Assembly (NCBI RefSeq): GCF_000189635.1
Contig: NW_002475999.1
Span: 62,001 to 126,000, forward strand
DNA: 64,000 bases
Source of the DNA: Tetrahymena thermophila SB210
Taxonomy: Eukaryota; Ciliophora; Oligohymenophorea; Hymenostomatida; Tetrahymenidae
Reading direction: 5' to 3'
The position numbers were made by a program, and so were the translations under genes. Positions 34,380-48,030 of the stretch are shown one piece after another (position 1 is the first letter of the stretch; every line of letters starts with the position of its first letter). The notes beneath the pieces are model-generated. The model had not been told where the DNA came from. It did not search any database and saw only the letters and a list, made by a program, of their open reading frames with translations.

Positions 34380-37300
34380 ATGTAGCAAGTTGAAGTAGAA
34401 TAAAACAATGAGAATTTTGCATCTGTAAAACAAAATCTATAGGAGATTGTTAAAATGCCTACCATTAATATAAATGGAAGCTAGTAAGCACATAATATTT
34501 TGATAAATAAATAGCTTGATTCATTAAATTTCTTAGATTCTAAAAAAGATTAGTAAGCAAATAAGCCATCAGATTATCATGAAAAAAATATTTAAAAAAG
34601 CAATGAAGTGATAAGTAAAGTTATTTAAATAAATGAAAACTAGAACAATATAAACAAACTCCAGCCATAATAATTAACAATAAACACAAATTTAACATAG
34701 CATATTACAAATTAAAAGTAAAAAATAAAAATTTCAACCCAAAATTTAGAGAAGCTATCTTCAAAAGAAAAATTTGATCTTGCTATTTTAGCTCTGAATT
34801 AACCTGCTAACTAAAGAAATCCAGTAGAGCAAAAGCTTATTGAAGATACAATAGATTCATTTGCATATATACAGAAAATGAAAAAGAGAAAGCCTACTCT
34901 TGCAAAGTAAGTTGCTAGAGTTGTGGAACATTAAAAATGCTAGAAGGGGTAAGCTGTTTTTTTCGCTGGACAACAACCTGAAAAATTCTATATGATTTTA
35001 AGAGGAAAAGTAGCAGTTTTGCTTAAAAAATCAGACACTTAAATTGCTATGGATAGAAAAAATGGGAAAGTAATCAATGTATAAAACATTATAGATAGAA
35101 AAAATGCTTAAATTAGTGGATTTGATTTTCTACTAGAAAAAAGAGATTCATTGGATATTGGGAGCATTTAAAACACACCTAAATCTCCATCTAAAGGCAA
35201 TATTCCTAGTTAGTTCTCTTAATAAAGATAAACTTAAAATACTAATGAAAATAATTCCCCGCTTTTCAAAAATAATTCATTTCTATTTGTAAACTCAAAT
35301 TAAAATGGGTTATTTGGAAGAAAATCTAGTTTACAAGGAGTAAATAATTTTAGCAGCTAAAATTTGTAAAAGCCCAAAAATATGAGCATATTCAATAGCT
35401 AGTTTTTCAATGAAAAAAATAGTAACGATTTATCTCTATCTACTGAGGTTAATTAATCGCCTTTAGATTTAATTTCATAGATTGTAAGATATTTTTTATT
35501 ATCAATTAGATTTTTTGATTCACTAAATCCACTCTTTTGGATAGTACTTGAATTTTGTAAATTAATCCATAAAAAATTACTGATTATTTCTAATCAAATA
35601 ATAAAAAAATAAATTGGATTCTTTTGTTTTTTTCTGAGACAAATTTACAAATTTTTTTGATATGCAAATAAATTTCATTTACCTTTTTCGTAATACTAAA
35701 AGCAAAAAGATAACGCGAATAACAGCTCACTAGAGGCAAATACTCCAACTTTAAAATAGAATACCTAATCCAAGCAGAATGGAAGACACAGAAATACGAT
35801 TGCTCTCTCTAAAAATAACTCTGTTGTAAAATAAGAAAGCAAATAAACAGAATTTGTTTCTAAAAATATTCATTTGTTGCCTGAAGAACTAGTAGATATT
35901 GAAAAATTCTATGATAATGGCGTGTTTCGTTATGAGTTCGCAAAAGAATTAGAGTAAAATTTCTGATTAAATTTTCTATGATTAATTAAATTTGTATTAT
36001 ATTAAATTAGATAAGGATCAGCTTTTGGTGAAATGGGTTTGCTACTTAAGGTACCAAGAACAGCAACAATTTTATCATTAGAAGACACAGATTTTGTATG
36101 TATGAGCAAATAAAATTATTAACAAATCATCAAGTCTTTAGAGAATTACAAATTAGAGCAAAAAATATAATTCTTCCATTAAGTCCTTCATTTTGATCTG
36201 AAAATTGAAGAGTTTGGAAAATTGTGCATAGATTTTTCTCAAAAAAAAAAGTTTATTAAAGTAAATTATATTTTATCAAAAATTTATTATTATTAGAACG
36301 CTAAATTATAATAAATCTGAAATAATCTCTTTGATATAACAACTTATAAATAGGATCAGCATATATTCAAAGAGGGTGATAAGGCAAATGAAGTTTTAGT
36401 AATAAAATCAGGCGAAATAGAATTATATAAAAATATTGTCGGGAAAGACGGGTATTTTTTTATTTTTTTTAGATTTATTTACTTTATTAATAAAATCAAA
36501 ATTTTCATCAGCTAATTAATTAATTTTTTTTTTTTATTAAAAGAAAAAAGAAGAAAATCCAATTAAGTTATATTGGAGCTGGAGAAATTATTGGTGTTGA
36601 GGAAATCTTCTTTTAGAACAAAGAAAGATATTATAATGCAAGATGCCTTCACGAAGTAAAAGCGTACTATATCAACAAGTATCTTTTTATAAGACTAATG
36701 CATGAAATTCCAGACCTTAAGAATATTATGGAAAAGAGAGCTAAAAATAAAGTAAAATGGTAAGAATTCAAAACATAAGAAATCATTGAACAACATAAGA
36801 TTGAAGGATTTATAGATCATGATGTTTAATTAGACATACCTCAGTCTGATAAATAATTGTTTACTTTAGGTAATAAAATTTTTTATTTTCATTTTACATT
36901 TTGAGTGTTTAAATTGATTGTTTTTTTAAGATATTATTATTCAAAAATTTTATAAAATTATTCAAAATAAATTTTTTAAGATTTAAATAATAATTTTATT
37001 TTTATTTTAAAGATTTAAAAGAACTAACAAAGAAAAACAAGAAAGAATAAAGTCCAGAAGATTAAAAAAACACAAAAGAAAATAATCAACATCAGTCATA
37101 ATCAGAATGTTAATCACCTTTGAATTTCAAAAGTACAAATATAGATTCTATCAATCACAAACAAAGAGGAAGCGATTTGATGCTTGCCCATGTTAGAAAG
37201 CTGCATGAAAAGAATGAAGAATTATCTTAAAAAACTTTGGTATCGTTAAAGCACAAAGTTTAAGAAGAAGCTTTAAGAGGATACGATAAAATTGAAGATC

Positions 37301-39028
37301 AAATTAAAACAAAAGAAAAAATTTTAGAAATGATTGAAAAAAATTAGCATAATCTAAATGTTACCAGTACCTAGAACTAGTTTTAGGATAAGAAAAGATA
37401 AAGTGAGTTAGATGAAACCCACAACTAAGTTGGTCATCTTATATGTAACGAAAATTGGTTTGACTTAGACAAAAAAAAATAACTAGAACAAAAAATTGCT
37501 GATGCAATTAAAGTTCGTAGAAAACCACCTGGAAATACTAAAATACACTTTTTAAAACTGAAATAAAAAGTTAATACCTTACCTAGCTCTTAGAGTGCCG
37601 CTTAGCTAACAATAGAGACAAGTATGAAATCGTAGACTGATTTATCTTCACTGCCATATGACATTCGGAAAAAACTTGTGAAATTCAAAAAAGAACGTGA
37701 TAGATCTTAATTTAATGAATATATAAATTCTCTTTAAGACATACCTTAAGACGAGCTTCCTTCGTATGAACCATTTTATCGATTACCATATTTATTTTTC
37801 TTTGATTTCTTTTAATTGCAAAAAACTTTTTTTTAGAGATTATTAACTAATAAATATAATTAAAACTAGGCCACTTTCAAATTCATCGAGTTAGTTATAC
37901 TCATTGAGCGCTCTAAGGAAAGTAGGAAAACCAAACCTTTCTCTCAGCACAAATGACAAGAGCACAAAATAAGTATTTTTCGCCTAATCAGAGGCTTCCA
38001 TGGGAGAAATAAGCACTCCTTCTCCAACAATTCCTAAAAATGGAAGATTTGGAGCTATTCACAGTAGTTTAAATTAATTATTTAGCTATCCTTCCTAGAA
38101 TTAAAAAAATTATTAATTACTGACTTGTAATAAAACAAACAACTCATAAAGCTCATTTTCTGATATAAAAGAAGAACCTATACTAGAAAGTTAATTGAGT
38201 TAAAAGAATATCACTTCTGGCTAAAAAAAATTTAATGTTTTCCCTTAATCAAGCAACCTGAAGGGTTTAAAAATGATGTAAAAATAGAGTACTCTTTAAG
38301 AATTAGATGATGAATATGAAAAAGATAAAGAAATCTAATAAGGCGAATAGAAAAGTTCATTAGAAAATTTCCATAACATATAAAATAGTTAAGAATAAGA
38401 ATAAAATAACCATATCTAAAGTTATCTTGTAAAACCATCATCATAATCCAAGATAAGATCTTAAAATAATACGAATAAATTAAACACTTAACAATCTAAT
38501 CAATAGACATTAATTAGTAGCATATAATATAAAAGCTTAAATGAAATAGAGTAGATTTTAGCTGAAGATAAGAAATAAAATACTCATTCAAGAGCAAATA
38601 AGTTGTCATTTTAAACTGATTTTAGCCATCAAAATCAATTAACTAGTTAAGATCATCTCTCTAATGCTGGTTTAACACTACCTAAAATTAGAAACTCTGA
38701 AAATTTACTTTCTCATTTAGTTTCGCCTTCACCTAAAAATCGATAATACTTGTAAGGAGGATTTAAAAGTACTAAAATATAGAAGAAAACAATAGATTCA
38801 AAGTCTTCTAGCTTTTCTACTAAATTTGAAAAACATCCTCCTGAGTTCATAATAAAATCTCATCATATTTAAAGTTAAGGCCTTAAAAAAATACCTTAAA
38901 ACTAATAAAAAAATTAAATGAATTAAACTAGTACAAATTAAATATCCAGCTTTTCTTAAGTAGAGAAGAAATCAAATAATAATAACAGGTCTTAATCTTT
39001 TCAAATTAAAATCTCTCATAAGGTTTGA
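34380..39028 (+). CDS. Cyclic-nucleotide-binding-domain protein with large Q/N/S-rich regions
   Basis: Seven exons (34380-35483, 35703-35953, 36011-36260, 36354-36451, 36544-36869, 37013-37763, 37837-39028) encode 1323 residues. The first cNMP-binding domain starts near 165 (GQAVFFAGQQPEKFYMILRG), is interrupted by a low-complexity insert of about 210 residues, and resumes at about 440 with a good phosphate-binding cassette, FGEMGLLLKVPRTAT (Glu459, Arg468). A second domain follows (HIFKEGDKANEVLVIKSGEIELYK); its cassette (GAGEIIGVEEIFF) is degenerate. The C-terminal ~700 residues are coiled-coil-like, then Ser/Gln/Asn-rich with no recognised domain. No kinase or channel domain is present. 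It is probably a cAMP/cGMP-responsive scaffold. Junctions are frame-consistent; the sixth intron is the least certain. Confidence 0.82.
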
Positions 39029-41009
39029 CAAAGAGAAAATTACTTTGACTAATTTAATTTAAAAATGATATTTCAGTTAATATTTTTAAAAAGATAAATT
39101 GGCTCTAATTAATTTTTGTCAATTTATAATATTATAAATTTGTTTTTACTATATTATAATTAACTATATTACCAATTTTAAATTTATAATTGTCTAAGAT
39201 TTGCTATAAATAGAAGAATTATAACTTGGCATTCATTTTTTATTCTTTCTTTTGTAAACATATTGTCTGTCTATTAATTCTAAATTTCAAATAATAAATT
39301 TAAATGAATTTAATCATTTAATAATTAAAATTAGAAATATTAATTTTATAGATTTTACTAATAATATAAAATTTTATTTATTGTACCCTAGGGTACTGCC
39401 TTGCTCAAGGCTATTATTGTTTTTAAAAAAGTTTTTGAAGGTTAGTAGTCTCAATTAAGTGGAGTTTAAAAATATTAAAATATTAATTTATATTGGTTTA
39501 TGTCTTAAATATTGTAAAATGCTTATCTTAATTTCAAAAAATTAAAAATTACTGTCAATAAATAATTTTAAAAGTTATAATAATTTTTTTATTTTAGTAG
39601 GAACAGGAGAAACTATTTTTATTTCTCCAATAAAAATTATAATAAAGTAGGGTCTAAGCTTATTATGCTATAGCAAAAAACGTAAGAAAAAATAAGTTAG
39701 TTTCTTTTGTTTGCTAATTAGCTGTTTTTCATTTATTAATGAATAAAGACTACAGAGTTTAGAATTTAAAATGTATAGTAAAATTGATTAATTAATGAAT
39801 TACTAGAAATGTGAGTCTTATTTAAGTTTAGAATATAACAAATGACGGAAGAAATATGTTATTTTTTTTCTCTAATTTTATTTTGTCTTTTTTAAATTTT
39901 TAGACTTTTAACATATCTCATAAAATCTATTGAATTATTATTTATTATCTTTTATATAAACAAAACTAAATTTTTAATGTATTTTTTGTTAAATAGCAAC
40001 TATAAAATTGAATAAATATCCCTAAAATTTATTTTTTTGTGTAATATTTTACAAGGATAGCTTGATGTTGCTTAATTATTATCTTATTTTGTCTATTCAC
40101 TTAATGTATTTTATTTGAGTATACATATCCTTCTAATAACAAAGAGATTATTTTTTTGATTGATTAAATTTAACCTGTAAACCAAATTTTTTCTTTTACA
40201 AACTTAAAATGAATGGATTAATAAATAAAACAAATAATAAAAATAAAAGTGAATTTCTAATTATTTTAATATTGAAAATTATTTTTTAAGTAATTCTATT
40301 CTATCTTACAAAAATAAAAATTTTACAATTTAAAATTAAGTTACTTTCATAACCTTCAAATTGTGATTTTTTGATAATTTCTTTTAGGCTTACAACTTTA
40401 TGAAAAAGGGGAAATCAATTATTATTGTACTTTTCTAAAACATTTAATTGTGTTTTTTTTATTTAAAACGCTATTAAGTATTAAGGGAATTCTATTAAAT
40501 TTACTCTAGATAATTGTTTTTTTTTAATTAATAAAAAAGCTTTCCAATTAAAATGTTTTTGCGATAATAAATTTATTTTAAGATTTATGGCTACAAAACT
40601 TCAAATTTTACTTGAAGCTTAAATCCATTTTATTCATAAAACTTTTTTAACTTTTTTAAATATCTCTATTTAATATAGATTATGTTGTTAGTTTTAATAA
40701 ATCAAGCAAGTCTATAAATTAAGTCTCTTTTTTTCGATAATTGATCAATTTTTCCTTTAAAAAAATCAATGGTTAAATAAACAACATTTACTCCTTATGA
40801 TAATAAGTTTTAAATTAAGTGGACTATAATTATCTAGAAACTAGAAGTTTAATAGGGTTATTGAAAGATATGTATTTATGTAATAATATCTTATAGTTAA
40901 AGCTTCATAATTTCATTATTGGCTTTATTTGAAATACTTGTTTAATCTTCCTTTATCATTATAATAATTTAAAATAAAAACTCATTTAAAAAATAAAAAA
41001 TCCTATAAA
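39029..41009. other. 2-kb intergenic region with one hairpin cluster
   Basis: A long AT-rich gene-free stretch. The only notable feature is the GC-richer hairpin pair at 39383-39411 listed separately. No code-6 frame of useful length is supported. Confidence 0.55.
39383..39411. other. Two adjacent perfect inverted repeats
   Basis: GTACCCTAGGGTAC (39383-39396) is a perfect 14-bp palindrome. One base later comes GCCTTGCTCAAGGC (39398-39411), a 6-bp stem with a 2-base loop. Both are far more GC-rich than their surroundings, and a T-run follows about 10 bases later. This could be part of a small structured RNA, a protein-binding site, or chance. There is no evidence of transcription. Confidence 0.45.
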
Positions 41010-42242
41010 ATGAATACAGTACTACCTATCTAAGGGAAAACAAAATAATATGATGAAGTGAAGTCTATTGATACTGAGTCCTAAAGTAACCAGAGAAGTA
41101 CTATTTTGAAATCTGAAAAAAGCTAAAATAAAAAATGGTCTAAGAAAAGAAAATATGCATGTGTAGCTATTTCTTTAGCAGTAATTCTTTGCATAGCTGG
41201 AGTTGCTACCTTTTGTGCTATCTATTTTAAGGACCATTCAAAAATTGAAGGAAGAATAGTCAAGTCAGGCTCTGCAGAAGTTAATGGATAATAAATAAAA
41301 TATCACTAAATTGACCTTAATTTAACTTTTAAGGACTCTACTTAATCCAAAGTTACTTTCTTCTCTACACAATAAAAAAAATAAACTACTAACATACAGA
41401 AAAACCAAGAAAGTTAAGGTTAAGAAAAGGAAATTGAATAAACTTGCTATACTGCTAAAATGGAAGGATAGGACTAAACTTACAGATTCTGTAATCAGTA
41501 ATAGGTAGAAGACCCTAATAAATTTTATTATGAAACCTTTTTTAATGCAGATGATTTAATTTAATAATTAAATTAAAATGATAAATAAGATTCAAATTCT
41601 AGAAATCTTTAGCAATAAGATCAAGATGGCTCAAAATTTATCATATATGAAGAAGATGGTAAAGTAAAAATCTTTAATTAACAAATTCATGACTTGAATA
41701 ACTAATTGAGTGACTAAGGTCTTTAATTAGAATACCAATATCTAGAAGAAGCTAATGTAAAATAATAGCAAGAAACTGTTTACAATAGTAATTAAAGTAG
41801 AACATTTTCCTTGCAAGTAGAAAATTTGGAAAATCCTTACAAAATAGAGTAAAATTCTGATGATAAATAAACTATTGATTCTAAAAATAAAAGAATCCTT
41901 TTTTCTCTTAAAAAAGTAGTAAAACATGTAGTAAGTGCAGTCTAAAAATGTGGGCCTATAATAGGAGCTGCAGTAGGAGCAATAGCAGGAGGTATTGTTG
42001 CTTTTCCTGAAGGAATAATTGCAGGTGCTTAAATTGGGTATGAAATAGGAAGTTATGCTTAAGCAGCTGCCAAAACTTGTTTACCAAAAAACTCAAGTGG
42101 TAATGTTACTTTTCATTGTGATGCAAAGTAAGGTATTAAGGAAGGTTTGATTATAGCAGGAGGAAAAATAGCTAAGTAAGCAATCCCAAAAAATTTTACC
42201 AGTCGAATTTCCGCAAAAATTTTTGGATTTAGAAGAAAGTGA
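41010..42242 (+). CDS. Single-pass membrane protein with glycine-zipper segment, unknown
   Basis: This is an intronless 410-residue protein with no recognised family. A polar N terminus of about 48 residues ends in a basic patch (KKWSKKRK). One strong TM follows (about 49-73, CVAISLAVILCIAGVATFCAIYF), giving a likely type II topology with the rest outside the cytosol. The middle (80-300) is polar, Gln/Asp/Asn-rich with a few cysteines. A C-terminal stretch (about 314-347) is a glycine-zipper-like segment (GAAVGAIAGGIVAF, GIIAGAQIG) that could insert in or disturb a membrane. The last 60 residues are basic with three further cysteines. Function unknown. Confidence 0.8.
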
Positions 42243-43173
42243 GTGCTCTAATGTCTTTATTTGAAGAAATCAAAAATAATAAAATAAGAATTATATGATT
42301 TCATGAATTAAATATTATAATAAAAAATTTTTTATGTTTATTTTTAAAATTTTAGATTATTAAAAGATAGATAATTTTTAATGAATTTAAATATAACTTA
42401 ATTGATTTATATCTTATCTTATTTTATATATTTCTAAATTATTTACTTCATCTCTTTCATTTTTAATCTTTTTTCTTTATGGTTATCTAACATACAAAAA
42501 CATATTACACCATTTTAGATTTCAGAAAAATCGAAATGGATTTGATAATTATTTGGGGATTTAAGGTATTACAACTTTTTCTATTTTGCATGAGCAAATT
42601 ATGAATTTTACTTTAATTAATTTCTATTTGCTAAAGAGAGTTTTATTAATTTTAATTTTTATTAATATATTATTTATTTATTCATTACAAAACTTTTTTT
42701 TTTATTAAAATATAAAATATTAATTGTAAAGAATATTTATTTTTTCGGAAACTCACTTTTATCATGATGGTATCTATCTATCCATCTATATATTTAAAAT
42801 GTTAAAAATTTTAAATAAAACTTGCTTTTTCTAATAAAAATCAACATTATTCTAATTTTTAATCATCTAATTATCATTCAAATATATCTAACGAATACAT
42901 TGTAAACTTTTATGAATTTATTAAGCAATCATATATGAAAAATTATTTATTATCAGTGATTAATTTGCAATATTTGAAATTAAGCAACTATTCGCTAATT
43001 AAATATTTAAAAAATAAAGAATCAGTAAAAATTAAATATCAATTAATACATTAAAATATTGTTTTTATTTTTTTTCGTATCTTTATATTTTTTTCTAATG
43101 ATATTCCATAAGAAATTAATTTTTTAATTATTGAAGAAACAACAAAATTAAAGCTAATTAATTATCAACAGCA
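42243..43173. other. Intergenic, nothing recognised
   Basis: A 931-bp AT-rich spacer between two plus-strand genes. Nothing is supported beyond the presumed promoter. Confidence 0.55.
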
Positions 43174-46100
43174 ATGCTGTTTAATAAAAGCAAAGAAATG
43201 ACATTTAGTCCTTACAGCTCTATTTCTAAAAGGTAATAAAAAGCTTAAATCTCATAAATAAAGGCTTCTTAGGGATAAAGCAGTGAAGATTTAGATTAAT
43301 TAACTCCAGAGGACTTATTTATGGATTATTCACAAATATAGATTAAGCAATCGATTTAATAAGGAGATGTTCTATAAAATGATTATATGTTTAATAGAAT
43401 TTAGCATTAAATGAAAGATAAGGAAATAATCACAAAGAGCTAAAGTTAACTTATGAATTAAAACTCAATGTAATTATTTAATGATCTCCAGAATTATAGC
43501 AATGAGTAGTCCTAGATAAGTGGAAATGATAATTTTATTTTTTAAAAGCAGTAATAAACAAACTATGCTTAGAAAGTTAATAGCGATATTAACATGTTAA
43601 GCAATTCCGAATCATATATTTTAAATAGCTCAAAATTCATTAATAATAATATAAGCTCAATAATTGGAAATTATAGTGACATTGGAAATGATAACTCTAA
43701 CAGTATAGCATTTACTATTAAATAAGAAAACAATAAGTCTAGTGAATAAAATTTAATAAATATTTATAACAATTTAAATAATAGCGAGTAACAAAGTATT
43801 TCTTAACATTATAATAATTATGTGTAGAGTGGCTAAAATGCAGCAAATCATCGCAATACAAACGAATTTACCAGATAATCTTTAAAAGAATAAATCTCTT
43901 AGAGACTTGAAAACTCAAATCAAAATACTAACTTCTACAAAAAAGTAGTTAATTAAGTTGGCGAGTTGAAAGATAATTAAATAATTAACGACTATAAGGA
44001 AAAACAAATAGATAGGGTCTAATTAAAAGCTAATAATAACTCAAATGTAAACTTACAAGGAATAATTTCAAAAAATAATTACTAAAATAATAATCAATAT
44101 AACAAAATACTAGCTAGAAGAGCTAGTATGAATGATTAATCTTCCATAATTTCTCGTAAGCAAAATCAAAGTTACCAAAGTTTATTTACGCAAAGGCAAA
44201 CTTCATAAATAAACTCAAATATTGAGAGCCTTTATGAAAATAACATGAAAAATTAATGTGTTGAAAATTTTCAAGTATAAAATCCTTTTTCTAAAATGAG
44301 CCATTTATAGCTTGATTAGATTAATTCTAACTAACCGAGTATTTTAAAAAAATAATTGCTTTTTAGCATGATAGTTGAAACACCAGATGCTCGTTAAGAA
44401 GTGATCAACGTTTTTGAAGATGATCAGATTTCTAGGTTAGCTTATGATTTTTGCATTAAAAATAATATGGATTTATCTAAATACTGCAATTTCATAATTG
44501 AAAGATTACAAGAAGCTTTAAACCACTATAATTCATTCTAAACTCCTAAAAATAAAACTAATAACAAATAAAATAATGTATTCTCAAATAATAATGCTCA
44601 AAAGTTTGTGAATAACTAAGAATCAGCAGTGTTTTAAGTAACTTAAAAAGGAATCACTCCATTAGTTAGCTTAGAAAGTAATACGTTTGAATTTTGCTCT
44701 TAAAATTCATTTTAAAACTTTGGTAATTAAGGCAATTTTATTTAAAATTAAGAGAATAGTGTTTAAATATAAAATAAATCTTAAAATGTTAACTGTTCAG
44801 TTTCTGAGCAGGTGTTTGAGTTACCTTATAAATCATTAATTTATGAATTAAAGCTTTCTGACTTGTAAGAAGATTGTGATTTGAAAAAAGATTAAAATAG
44901 CTAGTTTTTAAAATAGATACCAAATTAGAAAGATGGTTAAACAAATGAAAAGAAAAAATAAACAGAATCAGATGAGGATAATAATTAAATCAGTACAAAG
45001 GTAGATCCGAACTCAGTTGCAGCAATAACTATAACATTAAATCCGATAGAAAATATAACATAAAAAATGAATGAATAAATAAATGTAAAAAATATTTTTG
45101 AGGATCAAATATAATCATAATACTAAAATATTGAATTGCTAAAATAATGCATTTAAAAATCTCTAGCATAGTAATAAAATATTCAATAAGAATTTAATCG
45201 TAGAAGGAATAATTATTCTCTTTAGTATGAATCAAACAAAGCATATAATAGTGTAGAGAAATCTCCATTACAGAAATCTATCAATTAAGAAAGTCCAAAC
45301 ACCAAGTAATAACCTCAGAATGAAAATGATTAGTCAAGTAACCATTTTAATCGTTATGATATTTTGAAGTATCAAGAATCTCAAGAGTCAGCTCGATAGA
45401 GTAAACAATTTTAATTTAATTAGAAAGCAAGTTACTCCCTTGAAAAATATCAATCAAGTAAGAAGGAACAAGCAATTTAATCAGGTAAATATTCTGTAAA
45501 GATTATTTCCCCTGTAGAGGAGATGAAATACAACGATGTGAGTGAATTCGTACTAAGATAATCAGAAAACTAATAACTGCTCGAGAATTAATCTTAAAAT
45601 TTAAAACTAGCTGCACACCTCAATGTTAAAAATTCTAGTTTTTACTCTCCAACCTCAATGAATTCAGTCGAAATTGGAAACTAAAATGCTATTAAAGAGC
45701 ACAAAGCTTTTTTCTTTGGTTTAAATTAAGAGCAAGATCAAATAAATTAGTTTAATTCTTAAAGCAAGAAACATGATTTAAAAAGTGATTTAATTTAAGC
45801 ACAAAATCTATTAAAAAACAAAGATGTTAAAGTTTAAAAGTAAAATATGAGCAGTCTAGCTTCACAATTTGATGATTTTAAGAACTAAGATACAAATTCA
45901 TTAAAGAGTGATCTAGATAAAATATATAGTAATTAAGATATTTAGAAATCTTAGCTTTAAACAACGAATAATAAAAACTACAATAACAGCTAATAAAACA
46001 GAGAGATTTCAAATATGTTTGATGGAATAACAAATTACTCTTCTATCCAAAAAGATAAATAATCTATAAATACAGAGTCTCTAAGAATTTTTGATGAAAA

Positions 46101-48030
46101 ATAATAAGAAATATTACCTGGTTTATACAAAGTCTGCTAAACGAGAATAGAAGAAGATGAAATACATAACTAAAGAATATTATAGTAGATTAACGAAGAA
46201 GCAGGAACTTTTAATACTAATATTCCATTTAATAAATATAAATTTGAGAATTATCAATAATATGAGTAGAATCATGAAGGTAATCAACCTATTTATTAAC
46301 AAGAATTCGATATTTGTTAGCATGACAAGCAGATAGTCAGCAAATAGCAAGGTAACTTTATAATTCTATCTTAATAGTAGATTGACTAATCTTAATTGGT
46401 AAATAATTAAGATGAATAATAATTGACAGATATAACTTAATAAGTAATTTCAAAATAAAAAGAGTTTTAGCAATAAAATTCAGGTTATAAGAATTAACAA
46501 GCTATATCAATATAAAATAATAAAAATTAGTTATATAATAGTGCCAGTAATAAAAAAATTTAATATTAATTACCACCATTATCTTCTAATAGTAAAGGGC
46601 ATCATTAGAATAGTAATAATTTGAGTGTATAATCAAGCAACAGATCATTAGTAAATTAAAATCTATCTTCTGTAAAAAGGAATCTTTTTAGTTAGAATCA
46701 CTCTTAAAAGAATTTAAATTAAAACTAGATTTAATTAAAATAGTAATCTTTGCAATATCAAAATGAAAATCAAAGCTTTGCATAAAGCAATTTATCAACA
46801 GCAAGAGGATCCTCTTGCATATCATCCAAAGGTTATGATAGCAATTAAACATAATAAAAAACACCTAATACAAACCGCAATTATACTAACTAGTAAATCA
46901 ACATATTTACTGCAAGAGGATCTGAAAATTAAACTCAAAGGAACTAAGATAGTTTTTAAATATTGCAGTGTACTCCTAATACTAAAAATTCAATCCAGCA
47001 GAAGAGAAATAACATGGAAAAATAAGAGAACTTTGATTAAATTAAGTAAACTATTTTTAATAGTATTATGAAGAGTAATCCTTCTTAAATTTTGAGTGAT
47101 GTTAAATAAGTTAAACTTAATATCTCTCCTTTTATCGAATAAAATAAATTAAATTAGCAACTTTAAGGCCCATATAGCGAACTCTACTAAAAATAACTGT
47201 TCAAGTAATAATAACAACAATTACCAAGAGAATAATCTTTAAAACAAAATCTTTCAAAAGCTTCTTTAAATAAATAAAATATAAATCAAAAATAGAAGAA
47301 TAATAGTCTTTTACATAATTAATCCAATCAATAATTAAATAATAATTTTAAAGCTAATAATTAGCAAATATAAAAAAGGAGCTCTTCATTTAACTTAGGA
47401 AGATCTAAATAAAATTAAAGTGATAATAGCTTTTACTCAAAACAAATTTTAAATAATAGCAGTACATCCTTAAATAAAATTAAATAAAGCAAGTAAGAAA
47501 TATAAAAGGTGAACTAAGAAGTATCTTAAAGTATAAATGAAAAATCTAATTTTAACCTTAATTTTAAGTAGAGGATTTATTAAATATTTTCAGTATTGGA
47601 TAGTGATCATGATGGATATATTTCATCAGAAAAAATAGACATCAAAAGTGTGAATGATCTTGTGCTGTTTATCATCACTCCTATACTAATAGAGGTACTA
47701 TGTATAAATAGGAGTGTGAATGTAGAAGAATTTAGCTGTGCATTTTTAAAGCTATTCTTTCATCTTCCAAAATAATAATAATAAATAATAATTGACTAAA
47801 ATGTTGAGATTAGTTGGATTAATGATGAGTTTGGAAGCTTGCAAAACTTAGAGTTCTTCAACTTTAACTCTCCACTATTTTAATAGTATATAGATAAAAA
47901 AAATACTATTTAAAAAGCAAGTAATAAAGAGCATAATTGGATGCTAGATCTTACCAATAAAGAATTTTTAGAGTTTTATGTTAGTAATTTTAAGAGTTTA
48001 GTGAATGAAACTAATAAATATTTATAGTGA
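43174..48030 (+). CDS. Giant Asn/Gln-rich protein with C-terminal EF-hand
   Basis: This is a single uninterrupted exon of 1618 residues; I checked that no in-frame TGA occurs before 48028. Most of it is Asn/Gln/Ser-rich and probably disordered. Two regions look folded. Residues about 395-450 (SMIVETPDARQEVINVFEDD, LAYDFCIKNNMDLSKYCNFI) resemble the beta-grasp/UBX-like module often placed before EF-hands in ciliate proteins; the assignment is tentative. Near residue 1476 an EF-hand loop DSDHDGYISSEK follows FSVL, with a second hand-like segment at RSVNVEEFSCAFL. Position 12 of the first loop is Lys rather than Glu, so calcium binding may be weak. Function unknown; a structural or cytoskeletal role is guesswork. 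Confidence 0.8.

Noticed and set aside
38232..38444. 70-codon minus-strand frame
   Set aside because: Antisense to the last exon of the cyclic-nucleotide-binding gene.
46763..47071. 102-codon frame inside the N/Q-rich giant gene
   Set aside because: It is a different frame of the 4857-nt gene, which remains open through this stretch and carries the EF-hand downstream.
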